A stretch of DNA of 64,000 nucleotides, taken from Solimonas aquatica. GTDB taxonomy: Bacteria; Pseudomonadota; Gammaproteobacteria; Nevskiales; Nevskiaceae. Positions 14,448-23,455 of the stretch are shown piece after piece. The stretch spans positions 62,001-126,000 of the forward strand of contig NZ_FOFS01000009.1 in the NCBI RefSeq assembly GCF_900111015.1, in the 5' to 3' direction. Under the pieces are notes generated by a model. That model saw only the letters and a list, made by a program, of their open reading frames with translations, did not search any database and had not been told where the DNA came from. Positions within the stretch are counted from its first letter, which is position 1. The number at the start of each line of letters is the position of its first letter. The translations under genes and the position numbers were made by a program.

Positions 14448-17030
14448 ATGACCGCCGCCGCCCCTTTCAGCGAACACACGCCGCTGATGCAGCAGTACTT
14501 CGGCATCAAGTCCCAGCATCCGGACACCCTGGTGCTGTTCCGCATGGGCGATTTCTACGAGCTGTTCTTCGATGACGCCCGCAAGGCCGCGCGCCTGCTC
14601 AACATCACCCTGACCACGCGCGGCGAGTCGGCCGGCGCGCCCATCGTCATGGCCGGCGTGCCGCACCATGCGCTCGAACAGTATCTGGCGCGGCTGATCA
14701 AGGCCGGCGAATCGGCGGTGATTGCCGAGCAGGTCGGCGAGGTCGGCGCCGAGAAAGGTCCGGTGAAGCGCGAGGTCACGCGCATCGTCACGCCCGGCAC
14801 CGCCACCGACGAGGCCCTGCTCGATGCCCGCGCGCAGTCCCTGCTCGCCGCCGTCTGCGAGCTGGACGGCGCGCACGGCCTGGCCTGGCTGGAACTCTCC
14901 TCGGGCCGCTTCAGCGTGCTGCAGACGGCGTCCGCCGCCGAGGCCGCCGCCGAGCTCTACCGCCTGCGGCCCAGCGAGCTGCTGGCGCCCGAACATCAGG
15001 CCGGCACGCACAGCGCACGCACCCGCCCGCTCTGGCACTTCGACGCGAGCAGCGCCTACCGCCTGCTCTGCGAACAGTTTGCGACGCAGGACCTGCGCGG
15101 CTTCGGCGCCCAGCATCTGCCGGCCGCGATTGCCGCCGCCGGCGCGCTGCTGCAGTACGTGCAGGAGACGCAGAAGTCGCAGCTGCCGCATCTGCGCAGC
15201 CTGCGCGTGGAGAACACCAGCGAAGCGCTGATTCTCGACGCCGCCACGCGCCGCAACCTGGAAATCGACCGCTCGCTGTCCGGCAGCCACGAGCACACCC
15301 TGCTCAGCGTCATCGATTCCTGCGTCAGCGCCATGGGCGCGCGCGCCCTGCTGCGCTGGCTGAACCGGCCGCTGCGCGATCAGGCGCAGCTCAATGCCCG
15401 CTACGACGCGGTGGCGAGTCTGGCCGACGCGCAGCCGCAGGGCAGCGGCGACGAGCGCCTGCGCCGCGCCCTGCGCGAGATCGCCGATCTGGAGCGCATC
15501 CTGGCGCGTGTGGCGCTGCGCTCGGCGCGGCCACGCGATCTGGCCGGCATCGCCGTCACCCTGGCCGCCCTGCCCGCCGTGCGCGAGGCCTTGCGCGGCT
15601 GCGAGGCGCCGCTGCTCACCGAACTGGCCGCGCGCCTGGGCGAGGACGAAACCCTGCTGCGGCACCTGCAGTCCGCCCTGGCCGAGGAACTGCCCTTGCT
15701 GGCGCGCGACGGCGGCGTGTTCCGCAGCGGCTTCGACGCCACGCTCGACCAGCTGCGCCAGCTCTCCGAAAACGCCGACGGCTTTCTGGTGGATCTGGAG
15801 ACGCGCGAGCGCGCACGCAGCGGCATCGAGACCCTGAAGGTCGGCTACAACCGCGTCCACGGTTACTACATCGAGGTCGGCAAGACCCACGCCGCGAAGA
15901 TTCCCGCCGACTACACGCGCCGCCAGACGCTCACCCATTACGAGCGCTACATCACCGAGGAACTCAAGCAGTTCGAAGACCAGGTGCTGTCGGCACGCGA
16001 TCGCGCGCTGGCGCGCGAGAAGGCCTTGTACGAGGCGCTGCTGGATCGCGTCGCGGCGGATCTGCCGCTGCTGCAGGCCACCGCGCAGGCCCTGGCCGAG
16101 CTGGACGTGCTGGCCTGCTTTGCCGAGCGCAGCCGCGCCTTGCGCCTGTGCCGGCCGCAGCTGACACGCGAGCCCGGCATCGAGATCCGCGCCGGCCGCC
16201 ATCCGGTGGTGGAGCAGACCCTGCAGCAGCCCTTCGTGCCCAACGATGTGCAGCTGGACGAGGACCGCCGCCTGCTGATCATCACCGGCCCGAACATGGG
16301 CGGTAAGTCCACCTACATGCGCCAGACCGCGCTGATCGTGCTGCTCGCGCACAGCGGCTGCTTCGTGCCGGCGGAGTCGGCGCGCATCGGCGCCATCGAC
16401 CGCATCTTCACGCGCATCGGCGCCGCCGATGATCTGGCCTCGGGCCAGTCCACCTTCATGGTGGAGATGAGCGAAACCGCCAACATCCTGCACAACGCCA
16501 CGGCGCAATCGCTGGTGCTGATGGACGAGATCGGGCGCGGCACCTCCACCTACGACGGCCTGTCGCTGGCGCGCGCGGTGGCCGAGTATCTGGCGCGCGA
16601 GCTGAAAGCCTACTGCCTGTTCGCCACGCATTACTTCGAGCTCACCTCGCTGCCCGAGACCCTGCCCGGCATCGCCAACGTGCATCTGGACGCCGCCGAA
16701 TATCAGGACGAGTCCGGCGAGCGCCTGGTGTTCCTGCACAACGTCCGCCAAGGTCCGGCCAATCGTTCCTTCGGCCTGCAGGTCGCGGCCCTGGCCGGCG
16801 TGCCGCAGGCGGTGATCCGCGCCGCGCGCGCGCATCTGCAGGAACTCGAAGCGCGGCCCGCGCCGCACAGCGACAAGGCCGCGCCGGTCACGCCGCAGCT
16901 CTCGCTGTTCGCGCCGCCGCCTTCGGCCGCGCTGCGCATGCTCGATGCGCTCGCGCCCGACGAACTCAGTCCGCGCGCGGCCCTGGATGCGCTGTATGCT
17001 CTGAAGAAAGCCCGCGAGCAGGAACGCTGA
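14448..17030 (+). CDS. mutS: DNA mismatch repair protein MutS
   Basis: 860 aa (E. coli 853). With ATG at 14448 the mismatch-reading Phe-X-Glu falls at residues 36-38 (GDFYELF), exactly as in E. coli; the 28 codons upstream in the same frame are not conserved. The clamp and lever domains follow. The ATPase shows Walker [10 protein letters not shown], signature region [13 protein letters not shown], and Walker [17 protein letters not shown]. The stop TGA overlaps the next ATG by one base (TGATG), coupling it to a small ABM-domain gene. Confidence 0.97.
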   Translation: MTAAAPFSEHTPLMQQYFGIKSQHPDTLVLFRMGDFYELFFDDARKAARLLNITLTTRGESAGAPIVMAGVPHHALEQYLARLIKAGESAVIAEQVGEVGAEKGPVKREVTRIVTPGTATDEALLDARAQSLLAAVCELDGAHGLAWLELSSGRFSVLQTASAAEAAAELYRLRPSELLAPEHQAGTHSARTRPLWHFDASSAYRLLCEQFATQDLRGFGAQHLPAAIAAAGALLQYVQETQKSQLPHLRSLRVENTSEALILDAATRRNLEIDRSLSGSHEHTLLSVIDSCVSAMGARALLRWLNRPLRDQAQLNARYDAVASLADAQPQGSGDERLRRALREIADLERILARVALRSARPRDLAGIAVTLAALPAVREALRGCEAPLLTELAARLGEDETLLRHLQSALAEELPLLARDGGVFRSGFDATLDQLRQLSENADGFLVDLETRERARSGIETLKVGYNRVHGYYIEVGKTHAAKIPADYTRRQTLTHYERYITEELKQFEDQVLSARDRALAREKALYEALLDRVAADLPLLQATAQALAELDVLACFAERSRALRLCRPQLTREPGIEIRAGRHPVVEQTLQQPFVPNDVQLDEDRRLLIITGPNMGGKSTYMRQTALIVLLAHSGCFVPAESARIGAIDRIFTRIGAADDLASGQSTFMVEMSETANILHNATAQSLVLMDEIGRGTSTYDGLSLARAVAEYLARELKAYCLFATHYFELTSLPETLPGIANVHLDAAEYQDESGERLVFLHNVRQGPANRSFGLQVAALAGVPQAVIRAARAHLQELEARPAPHSDKAAPVTPQLSLFAPPPSAALRMLDALAPDELSPRAALDALYALKKAREQER

Positions 17031-17362
17031 TGGACAAGGCTTTTCCCCGCACCCCCGCGCCACCCTACTACGCCGTGATCTTCAGCTCGCGGCGCAGCGC
17101 CGTCGAAGCCGGCTACGAGGACATGGCCCTGCGCATGGCCGAGCTGGCGCAGCAGCAGCCCGGCTTCCTGGGCATGGAAAGCGCACGCGATGCGCAGGGC
17201 TTCGGCATCACGGTGTCCTACTGGCAGACCCTGGAAGACATCACCGCCTGGCGCCGTCACGCCGAACACCGTCTCGCCCAGCAAACCGGCCGGCGCGACT
17301 GGTACCGCCACTACGAGCTGCGCGTGGCGCGCGTGGAGCGCGCCTACAACAAGCCGGATTGA
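17030..17362 (+). CDS. Antibiotic biosynthesis monooxygenase (ABM) family small protein
   Basis: 110 aa with the dimeric alpha-beta-barrel ABM pattern: YAVIFSSRRS strand, a helix YEDMALRMAELAQQQPGFLGMES, strand FGITVSYWQTLEDITAWRRHAEH, and a final strand YELRVARVER. Members include quinol monooxygenases and heme-degrading or unknown-function proteins; no specific substrate can be assigned. Its ATG overlaps the mutS stop by one base, so it is translated from the mutS transcript. Confidence 0.8.
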   Translation: MDKAFPRTPAPPYYAVIFSSRRSAVEAGYEDMALRMAELAQQQPGFLGMESARDAQGFGITVSYWQTLEDITAWRRHAEHRLAQQTGRRDWYRHYELRVARVERAYNKPD

Positions 17363-17444
17363 GGCGCGGCCGCGGTCAGGCGCCGGCCGCGCAGGTACCG
17401 GACGATCTTGAACAGGCGGTCGGCACGGCGCATGCGCGTTGTGC

Positions 17445-17810
17445 TCAGCGCACCTTGGCGGGATCGAAGTGCGGGTTCTGGATCAGGCTGAAGCGATTGC
17501 CGAAGGGATCGAGCACGCTGGCCACGCGGATGCCCTCGCCCACGTCCTGCACCGGCTCGTGCGGTTTTGCGCCCAGGCTCAGCAGGCGGGCCAGTTCGGC
17601 CTCGATGTCGGCCACGCCCCAGTAGGCTTTCACGCCGGTGCTGCCCGGCTCGGCGTCCGGCAGCAGGCCCAGCTCGAAGCCGGCCAGCTCGTAACCCACG
17701 TAGTACGGCTGATCGTAATAGGGCTCGACGCCCAGGACGGCGCTGTAGAAACGCTTGGCGGCGGCGAGGTCCGGGGCCGGATAAATGGCGGTTCTGAGTC
17801 CGAGAATCAT
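17445..17810 (-). CDS. VOC (glyoxalase/bleomycin-resistance-like) family protein
   Basis: 121 aa from ATG at 17810, which has GGAG 8 bases upstream and starts at the first strand (MILGLRTAIYPAPDLAAAK). It has the vicinal-oxygen-chelate beta-alpha-beta-beta-beta repeats: FYSAVLGVEPYY, GYELAGFELGLLP, then VADIEAELARLLSLGAK and VLDPFGNRFSLIQNPHF. The conserved C-terminal Asp-Pro-X-Gly-Asn is present. Whether it binds metal is unclear. Upstream frame extension to 17885 overlaps a hairpin and lacks family similarity. Last gene of a minus-strand series after a DUF885 gene. Confidence 0.85.
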   Translation of the reverse strand: MILGLRTAIYPAPDLAAAKRFYSAVLGVEPYYDQPYYVGYELAGFELGLLPDAEPGSTGVKAYWGVADIEAELARLLSLGAKPHEPVQDVGEGIRVASVLDPFGNRFSLIQNPHFDPAKVR

Positions 17811-17857
17811 CTTGAGCACTCCAGGTCTTGGGGTTGGAGCGACAGCATCCGCCAGCG

Positions 17858-17881
17858 CTGCTGACAGCGTCCTGTCAGCAG
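17858..17881. other. 10-bp intercistronic hairpin
   Basis: CTGCTGACAG (17858-17867), loop CGTC, CTGTCAGCAG (17872-17881), a perfect stem between the DUF885 gene and the VOC gene. There is no T-tract on the minus strand (a short ATTTTG follows on the plus strand), so it may be an mRNA-stability or partial-termination element, or an inverted repeat bound by a protein. Confidence 0.6.
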
Positions 17882-17896
17882 GCATTTTGCCGGCCC

Positions 17897-19657
17897 TCAG
17901 CCTGCGGTCTTCAGTTCCGCCGGCACGAACTGCTCCAGCACCGCCTTCTCCAGCAGCTTGGGGGGCAGCAGGCCCTGCGCGAGCACGAAGTCGTGGAAGC
18001 GCTGGCGATTGAATTTCCCGCCCAGCGCCAGCTCGGCACGCTGGCGGATGCTCATCAGCGCCTGATAGCCGTAGAAGTACGCCGTGGCCTGCCCCGGCAT
18101 GCGGAACACATAGCGGTCGGTTTCGGACTGCGCCATGCCCGGCGAGAGCACCACCTCGCGCTGCAGGAAGGCGTTCACCTGCTCCGGCGTGATGCGGCCG
18201 AGATTGACCATGGGGTCCAGGAACGCGCGCGCCGCGCGCATCAGGCGCAGCTGCAGGCCGATCAGCTGCCCGTCGAGCGGAAAGTCCGGCTTCATCTCCG
18301 CCTCGGCATACAGCGCCCAGCCTTCGACATTGACGCTGTTGAAGGCAAAGATCGCGCGGGCATCCGACACGCCTTTCTCCACCATCGCGGCAAACTGCAG
18401 CTCATGGCCGGGCCGCGCCTCGTGCGCGGTGAGCGTCCAGGCTGCGGCCTGATAGCTGAAGTCATCGGTCTTGAGATCGCCGCGGCCGGCCGTGCCCGGC
18501 ACCTGCAGCGGCAGCACGAACTCGCCGTATTCGCCGGTGTTGCCGATCAGGCGCGGCGGACTCATGAACGGCGCGGGAATCATCGCCGACTCGGCCTCGC
18601 TGGCCAGACGGATCGCCGCCGCGCGCTGCGGCAGGCTCAGCACCTGCTCGTGGCGCACCGCGTCCTCGATGCTGCCCAGGGTGCTGCGGTACAGGGGCAG
18701 GATCGCGTCATTGGCCACCTGCTGCTGCTTCAGCGCGCGGATCACCTCACGGTAGTCCTCGCTGGCAAAGCCCTTGTCCTTGGCCACCAGTGGCGCCAGC
18801 GCCCGCATCTCGTTGCGGATTTCGGCAAAGCTCAGCAGCGCGCGGCGGATCAGCTCATCCGGCGCCACGTCCACGCCCACCTGCCGGAGGCTGTCGGCAT
18901 ACAGCGCCGGCGGCAGGCGATGATCGCTGCGCGCCTTGGGCAGGATCTCGCGCCGGAGCCAGGACTCGTAGTCCTTGAGCTGCGCGCGCAGCCTGGCCAG
19001 AGGCGCCTGGTAATCCCTGATCTGCGACTTGGCAAACAGCTGGCCGATGCCCTCCAGCAGCCGCGGTGTATCCGACAGGTCCTGCTCCAGCTCGCCGCGA
19101 TACGGCGGCAGCAGACCCGGCTGGGCCATCGCCTCGCGCGTGCGCGCCTTGGCCAGCTCGGTCAGCGCGGTACTGCCCGGCTCCAGGCCGGCATAGCGGC
19201 GCAGGCGGATCAGCGCCGCGGCCTGCCGCTCCTGCGCGATGCGCGGGTCCAGCAGGCCCTTGATGCCGGAAAAAGCGATGCGCGCCACCGGGTAATACGG
19301 CAGCAGCAGCTCGTGCTGCAGGCGCTCGCTGTCGAGATTGCGCTGCGCGCTGTCCTGCAGGATGTCCAGATCCTGCAGCACGGCGCCATCCTGGGTCTGC
19401 GCGCGCCGCGTCTGCAGCTCGGCGATGGCCTCGCGCGTCGCGGCCTGGCGCCGCTCGAAGATGCCCGGCCCCAGGTCCACGGTTTCGGCATCGTGGCCTT
19501 CCACGCCCAGACCGGCGGCATCCTCGGGATTGAAGCGCGCCATCAGCGTCAGCAGCAGCTCGGCATTGCGGTTGCTCTGCGCCACCCAGGCCGGCACCGC
19601 CGCTTCCGCCAGACCGCTGCAGGCCAGCGCCAGCAGCAGCATCATCGTCTTGCGCAT
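17897..19657 (-). CDS. Secreted DUF885-family (HEXXH-like) putative metallo-carboxypeptidase
   Basis: 586 aa with a clear signal peptide (MRKTMMLLLALACSGLAEA, cleavage near residue 19-20). Start chosen at 19657 because AAAGGAGAG lies 5 bases upstream and the signal peptide begins there. DUF885 proteins are thought to be metallopeptidases; the motif TLTAHEARPGHELQ (an HExxPGH-type zinc site) is present, with a downstream VEGWALYAEAE that supplies the third ligand region. The family also contains distal motifs such as ETDRYVFRMPGQATAY, seen here. Periplasmic or extracellular peptide or amide hydrolysis is inferred. Confidence 0.85.
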   Translation of the reverse strand: MRKTMMLLLALACSGLAEAAVPAWVAQSNRNAELLLTLMARFNPEDAAGLGVEGHDAETVDLGPGIFERRQAATREAIAELQTRRAQTQDGAVLQDLDILQDSAQRNLDSERLQHELLLPYYPVARIAFSGIKGLLDPRIAQERQAAALIRLRRYAGLEPGSTALTELAKARTREAMAQPGLLPPYRGELEQDLSDTPRLLEGIGQLFAKSQIRDYQAPLARLRAQLKDYESWLRREILPKARSDHRLPPALYADSLRQVGVDVAPDELIRRALLSFAEIRNEMRALAPLVAKDKGFASEDYREVIRALKQQQVANDAILPLYRSTLGSIEDAVRHEQVLSLPQRAAAIRLASEAESAMIPAPFMSPPRLIGNTGEYGEFVLPLQVPGTAGRGDLKTDDFSYQAAAWTLTAHEARPGHELQFAAMVEKGVSDARAIFAFNSVNVEGWALYAEAEMKPDFPLDGQLIGLQLRLMRAARAFLDPMVNLGRITPEQVNAFLQREVVLSPGMAQSETDRYVFRMPGQATAYFYGYQALMSIRQRAELALGGKFNRQRFHDFVLAQGLLPPKLLEKAVLEQFVPAELKTAG

Positions 19658-19707
19658 CCCGCTCTCCTTTTGAGGCCATGCGACGCGCCGGCTGACGCAG
19701 CGGCCGC

Positions 19708-19944
19708 TCACATGCCGGCGTTGTGCAGCATCGTGCGCACCACCACCAGCAGCACCGCAATGAACGCCGCCACCATCAGTACCCCGAAAAACACGAAGTG
19801 CCAGACCTTGCCCTTGGCGAAATCGCGCTTGCGGCTTTGGCTGCTCTGCACGCCGAACATGGCCGACGCAATGCTGGCGACAGTCTGCCACCAGCTCAAG
19901 GCGGGTTTTTCCTCATGATTCTCCTGCCCCTGCTGCTGCGCCAT
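19708..19944 (-). CDS. DUF2970 small membrane protein
   Basis: 78 aa. The family pattern WWQTVASIASAMFGVQSS ... RDFAKGK is followed by a single hydrophobic segment (about residues 49-71, FVFFGVLMVAAFIAVLLVVV). Function unknown. Fourteen bp after the DUF2505 gene and 50 bp before the DUF885 gene, in one minus-strand run. Confidence 0.85.
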   Translation of the reverse strand: MAQQQGQENHEEKPALSWWQTVASIASAMFGVQSSQSRKRDFAKGKVWHFVFFGVLMVAAFIAVLLVVVRTMLHNAGM

Positions 19945-19958
19945 GGTCGCCCGTCCGG

Positions 19959-20456
19959 CTAGTTGTCGATGTAGTCGCGCAGGATTCTACGCGAGGCGGC
20001 GAGATCGGCCTTGGATTTGCTCTGGATGTCGCTGAGCAGCAGGCGCTCCAGCTTGCCGCCGATCAGCGGCAGGCCGCAGCTCAGATCCCAGCGGATCAGG
20101 TTGACGCAGCCGGCGCCCTGCGCCTGCAGCTCCATCTGCGCACCGATCTTGATCGGCACCGTCTTGAGTTCGAACTGCAGCTGCCCCTTGCGGCTGTCGA
20201 GGTTCCAGCTGTCCTGCTGCACCACGGTGACCACTTCCGGCAGGAACTTGCGTGCAAAGTCCGGCAGCTCGATATCGTTGCTGGTGTCGTAGCGCACCTT
20301 GATGCGGAAGCGCGAGCCCTGGCTTTCGTGCTCCAGCACTTCGATGCGGGTGAAGCCCAGAGCGGCGTACTTGCGCTCGAAATAACGCCGGTCGCCGAAC
20401 ATGCGCATCACCACCTCCGGCGCGGCATCAAAACTCTGACGTTCCTCGTGTTGCAT
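19959..20456 (-). CDS. DUF2505 family protein (START/polyketide-cyclase-like fold likely)
   Basis: 165 aa from ATG at 20456 with GGAGA about 8 bases upstream. The sequence begins MQHEERQSFDAAPEVVMRMFGDRRYFERKY, the typical opening of DUF2505 and other SRPBCC-like proteins that cup a hydrophobic ligand. It ends with a long basic/acidic helix (ERLLLSDIQSKSKADLAASRRILRDYI), also typical of that superfamily. No signal peptide, so cytoplasmic. Ligand unknown. Confidence 0.75.
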   Translation of the reverse strand: MQHEERQSFDAAPEVVMRMFGDRRYFERKYAALGFTRIEVLEHESQGSRFRIKVRYDTSNDIELPDFARKFLPEVVTVVQQDSWNLDSRKGQLQFELKTVPIKIGAQMELQAQGAGCVNLIRWDLSCGLPLIGGKLERLLLSDIQSKSKADLAASRRILRDYIDN

Positions 20457-20498
20457 CGACTTGTCTCCATTGCGCCCGGCGGATGCACGGCGCGCCAT

Positions 20499-20530
20499 AA
20501 AAAAACCGCCGGCGCTGCTCGCACCGGCGG
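20499..20530 (-). terminator. Intrinsic terminator after the DUF1329 gene
   Basis: On the minus strand CCGCCGG (20530-20524) pairs with CCGGCGG (20512-20506), with extra inner pairing GGTGC/GCGCC, followed by T7 (20505-20499). It separates the DUF1329 gene from the DUF2505 gene. Confidence 0.9.
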
Positions 20531-20560
20531 CTCAAGTGCCGCCCCTGATTCGCGCGGTGC

Positions 20561-21916
20561 TTACTTGGTGGTCATCTTCTGCACGGACGCGGCCGTGAAG
20601 TAGTCTTCCTTGAAGTTGACCGTGCCGTCGATCGGCTTGTCCTCGTTCCAGGCCGCGGTGATGAAGTAGCGGCCGGAGTCGAAGTGATAGATCACTTCCG
20701 GCACCGTGGTCGCGGTCTGGATGTTCGGCGCATTGATGATGTGGCCTTCCTGGAACTGGAAGATCTGATCACGGTTGTCGTAATCGTCGACCAGACCGAT
20801 GGTCCAGCTGTCCTCGTCGATGTAGAAGCGACGGGTCTTGAAGGTGTGGCTGGTGCCCGGACGCAGGTTGGCTTCCACCACCCAGACGCGGTGCAGCTCA
20901 TAACGCGGCAGATCCTGGTTCAGGTGCTTCGGACGGACCATGTCCTTGTACTTGGTCTTGTTGCCGCCGATCTTGTTGGAGTTGTACGGGATGTACACCT
21001 CTTTCTTGCCGACGATCTTCCAGGTGTAGCGTTCCAGCACACCGTTGAACATGTCCACCTGATCGTAGAACTGGTGGCCGTCGGTGCCTTCGTACGGATT
21101 GTCGCAGCACACCGTCGGCGCGCGACGGATGCGCTTGAGGCCCGGCGAATACAGCCAGGCGGCGCGACCATCGGCGCCGGTGCCGGTCTTGTCATGCACC
21201 AGGATGAAGGTGCCGGCCAGACGCGGCGGCGCCACCACGCGCGAGAGGTATTGCAGATACTCGCCGTTGCCCTTGGTGATGGGCACCGGGTTCTTGATCG
21301 AGGCGTAGGGGAACTGCACGTCCTCGATGATCTTGGTGAGCTGATAATCGCCGTTGGACTGCACGATCATCTGGTTGTTGTAGCGGGTCACCGCCTCGCC
21401 GCGCCACTTGATCTTGTGGTTCCAGATCGGCTCGGCGCCGGTCTTGGGAATCGGGAACGGGAAACCGGCCTTGCAGTTGTTCAGCTCGTCGGTGCCTTCG
21501 ATCTCGCAGTTGACCGCGTTCGTTGCGGTGGCAGCCTGGATTTCCTTGGGCCAGTCCACCAGACGGTGGCTGGGATAGACGTTCATCTTGTAGGTGTCGT
21601 AGGTCGACAGCAGCTTCTTGTGACCTTCGCTCAGCTTGTCCGCGTACTGGGCCATGTTGGCCTTGGTGATCGTGAACAGCGGCTTCTCGCCGTCGATCTG
21701 ATCATTGTGCGGGAACTCGCCGGACAGCGGGCCGTGCTTGGCTTCGGGCGTCCAGGCCGGGATGCTGCCGTCCTTGTTACCGGCTTTTTCAGCGCCAACC
21801 GGCGTCAGCGTCTTGCCAAGCGCGTCGGCCTCCTGCTGGCTCACCTTGGCACCAGCCTGAGCGGCGACAAGGCTCAGGGCTGCGGCAAAGGTGAAGAGTG
21901 CTTTACGCGATTTCAT
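20561..21916 (-). CDS. Secreted DUF1329 protein
   Basis: 451 aa. The start at 21916 has GAGGAG 7 bases upstream and gives a signal peptide (MKSRKALFTFAAALSLVAAQAGA). Mature motifs shared with the fusion protein at 34819-37371 are: LTPVGAE..GN.DGSIPAW near residue 37, KPLFTIT, GFPFPIPKTGAEPIWNH, DQVDMFNGVLERYTW ... VYIPYN, HRVWVVEA, and RRFYIDEDSW. Length from LTPVG to the end is 415 aa. DUF1329 has no established biochemical role; relatives are often encoded with DUF1302 and MMPL/RND-type exporters, suggesting work on envelope lipids or hydrophobic compounds, but no DUF1302 gene is adjacent. Monocistronic, ended by the terminator at 20499. Confidence 0.88.
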   Translation of the reverse strand: MKSRKALFTFAAALSLVAAQAGAKVSQQEADALGKTLTPVGAEKAGNKDGSIPAWTPEAKHGPLSGEFPHNDQIDGEKPLFTITKANMAQYADKLSEGHKKLLSTYDTYKMNVYPSHRLVDWPKEIQAATATNAVNCEIEGTDELNNCKAGFPFPIPKTGAEPIWNHKIKWRGEAVTRYNNQMIVQSNGDYQLTKIIEDVQFPYASIKNPVPITKGNGEYLQYLSRVVAPPRLAGTFILVHDKTGTGADGRAAWLYSPGLKRIRRAPTVCCDNPYEGTDGHQFYDQVDMFNGVLERYTWKIVGKKEVYIPYNSNKIGGNKTKYKDMVRPKHLNQDLPRYELHRVWVVEANLRPGTSHTFKTRRFYIDEDSWTIGLVDDYDNRDQIFQFQEGHIINAPNIQTATTVPEVIYHFDSGRYFITAAWNEDKPIDGTVNFKEDYFTAASVQKMTTK

Positions 21917-22080
21917 GCTCGCTCTCCTCAAGGGGGGTGGTGGGTCTCAAGCCGGTCCAAGCGGCTATGTCGTTCTACTTCGGTGCGCAGGGATGCTAAC
22001 CAATCCACGCCGCAGTGCCAATTGAACGCCCGGACAGTCGCGCGTGGCGGTGAGGCCAGCCCGGCCTTAATAAAGACGGA

Positions 22081-22148
22081 CTTGCGCAAGCCAGTGCAGG
22101 TGGCGGGGAAACCCCGACAGCTGGCTCAGACCAGCCCTGACAGCTGTC
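22081..22148. other. Cluster of inverted repeats in the 410-bp gap between the DUF1329 gene and flp
   Basis: The gap 21917-22326 holds no convincing gene. Within 70 bp there are three dyads: CTTGCGCAAG (22081-22090), CGGGG-AAA-CCCCG (22104-22116), and GACAGCTG...CAGCTGTC (22116-22148) with inner GGCT/AGCC pairing. They could be operators for the Tad locus or the divergent DUF1329 gene; no known consensus was recognised. Confidence 0.5.
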
Positions 22149-22189
22149 ATCCGTCCACCATTCAAGCCCCGCCGTCCATCGACCTGCAC

Positions 22190-22218
22190 CCATTCGGTGC
22201 TGTCACGATTTCTATAAC
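22190..22218 (+). promoter_or_regulatory. Weak candidate promoter for the Tad locus
   Basis: A -10-like TATAAC at 22213-22218 lies about 110 bases before the flp start. No good -35 is present at the right spacing, so an activator would be needed if this is the promoter. The dyads at 22081-22148 lie just upstream. Confidence 0.25.
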
Positions 22219-22326
22219 AGTTCCCGTCGACATCCATGCGGCCTCGCACGGTGATGACGATGGTCGGAGCACAGATCGTTCCCTGTCTCCGGCGCATCTG
22301 GCGGAACGTTTATCAGGAGATTACCC

Positions 22327-22500
22327 ATGCTGCATTTCATCCAGTATCTGGCCGTCCGCAAGCACCAGGCCGGTCTCACCACCGTTGAATACGCCGTCGC
22401 CGGCGGTTTGATCACGGCTGCGGTCGTGGGCGCTTTCGTGGCCCTGGGCGGCAGCGTCAACGGCGTCATCTCCGGCCTGTCCACCAGCATTGGCGGCTGA
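22327..22500 (+). CDS. flp: Flp/Fap-family type IVb pilin
   Basis: 57-aa prepilin. A short leader ends in HQAG and is followed by LTTVEYAVAGGLITAAVVGAFVALGG, the Flp pattern with cleavage after Gly and the conserved Glu-Tyr (TVEYA) at mature positions 5-6, then the hydrophobic helix. AGGAGA lies 8 bases upstream of the ATG. It is the first gene of the Tad locus and is separated from cpaB by a strong hairpin. The leader Gly requires a prepilin peptidase (TadV/CpaA), which is not encoded in this window. Confidence 0.93.
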   Translation: MLHFIQYLAVRKHQAGLTTVEYAVAGGLITAAVVGAFVALGGSVNGVISGLSTSIGG

Positions 22501-22538
22501 TCTGACCGAAGTGTGACGAACCATCGTCGAGTGATACG

Positions 22539-22565
22539 CCGGGGGCGGAGTCTTTCCGCCCCCGG
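22539..22565 (+). other. Strong GC hairpin between flp and cpaB
   Basis: CCGGGGGCGG (22539-22548), 7-base loop, CCGCCCCCGG (22556-22565): a perfect 10-bp stem without a T-run. Its place just after the pilin gene fits a partial terminator or 3'-end stabiliser that keeps pilin mRNA in excess over assembly genes. Confidence 0.65.
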
Positions 22566-22654
22566 AATTCCCAGAGCCTGCGGAGCCTGAAGCGTCCTGC
22601 CGCATCCCTCGCTGGGGGGCCGATGTTGCGGCCTCACTCGCACCGGAGCCCCGC

Positions 22655-23455
22655 GTGCTCAGAAAACCTCTTTTTTCGCTTGGACTGGCCGTGGTGCTGG
22701 GCCTGATTGCGGCGCTGTTCGCAGCGCACTGGATCCAGGGCCGGGCCAAGGCCGTCGAAGCCGATCTGCGCGATAGCGTGCAGGTGGTGGTTGCCGCCAC
22801 CGCGATCAACCCTGGCGCGCAGCTGCGCGCGCAGGATCTCAAGCTGGCGCCCTGGCCGCGCAACAGTCTGCCGCAGGACAGCCTGGGCAAGCTGGAAGAC
22901 GCCGCCGGCAAATACGCCGCACAGAAGATACTGCCGGGCGAACCGGTGTTCCGGCAGCGTCTGCTGGACAAGCCGGGCAATGCCCTGTCCGCGCAGATCG
23001 AACCCAGCAAGCGCGCCATCAGTGTGCGCGTCAACGATGTGATCGGCGTCGCCGGCTTCCTGATGCCGGGCTGTCGCGTCGACGTGCTGGCCACGCGCGT
23101 GGACAACGAGCGCCGCGCCAGCACCCGCACCCTGCTGCAGGACATCAAGGTGCTGGCCGTGGACCAGACCGCGCAGGTGGAAAAGGACGAACCCGTGGTG
23201 GTGCGTGCCGTGACCCTGGAAGTCACGCCCCAGGACGCCGAGCAGCTGATGGGCGCCACCGAGGAAGGCACGGTGCAGCTTTCGCTGCGCAATCCTGACG
23301 ACCAGAAATCCACGCCTGCGGCGGCGGCGCCCAGCGCTGCGCCGGCTCAGGCCGCGGTGGCCCCGGCCAGCGGCCAGGGCCCGCACCGCGCCGCCGGCGA
23401 CGCCATCACGGTCATTCGCCTGGCACAGACCGTCAAAACCCGGGTGCGGCCATGA
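22655..23455 (+). CDS. cpaB: Tad pilus assembly protein CpaB/RcpC
   Basis: 266 aa with an N-terminal membrane anchor (FSLGLAVVLGLIAALFAAHWI), then the SAF/antifreeze-like domain (VVVAATAINPGAQLRAQDLKL ... WP), followed by RcpC/CpaB signatures KRAISVRVNDVIGVAGFLMPG and VDVLAT. A Pro/Ala-rich stretch lies near residues 220-245. It is a periplasmic partner of the secretin. Start GTG at 22655 with CGGAG 8 bases upstream. Its TGA overlaps the next ATG (ATGA). Confidence 0.93.
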   Translation: MLRKPLFSLGLAVVLGLIAALFAAHWIQGRAKAVEADLRDSVQVVVAATAINPGAQLRAQDLKLAPWPRNSLPQDSLGKLEDAAGKYAAQKILPGEPVFRQRLLDKPGNALSAQIEPSKRAISVRVNDVIGVAGFLMPGCRVDVLATRVDNERRASTRTLLQDIKVLAVDQTAQVEKDEPVVVRAVTLEVTPQDAEQLMGATEEGTVQLSLRNPDDQKSTPAAAAPSAAPAQAAVAPASGQGPHRAAGDAITVIRLAQTVKTRVRP

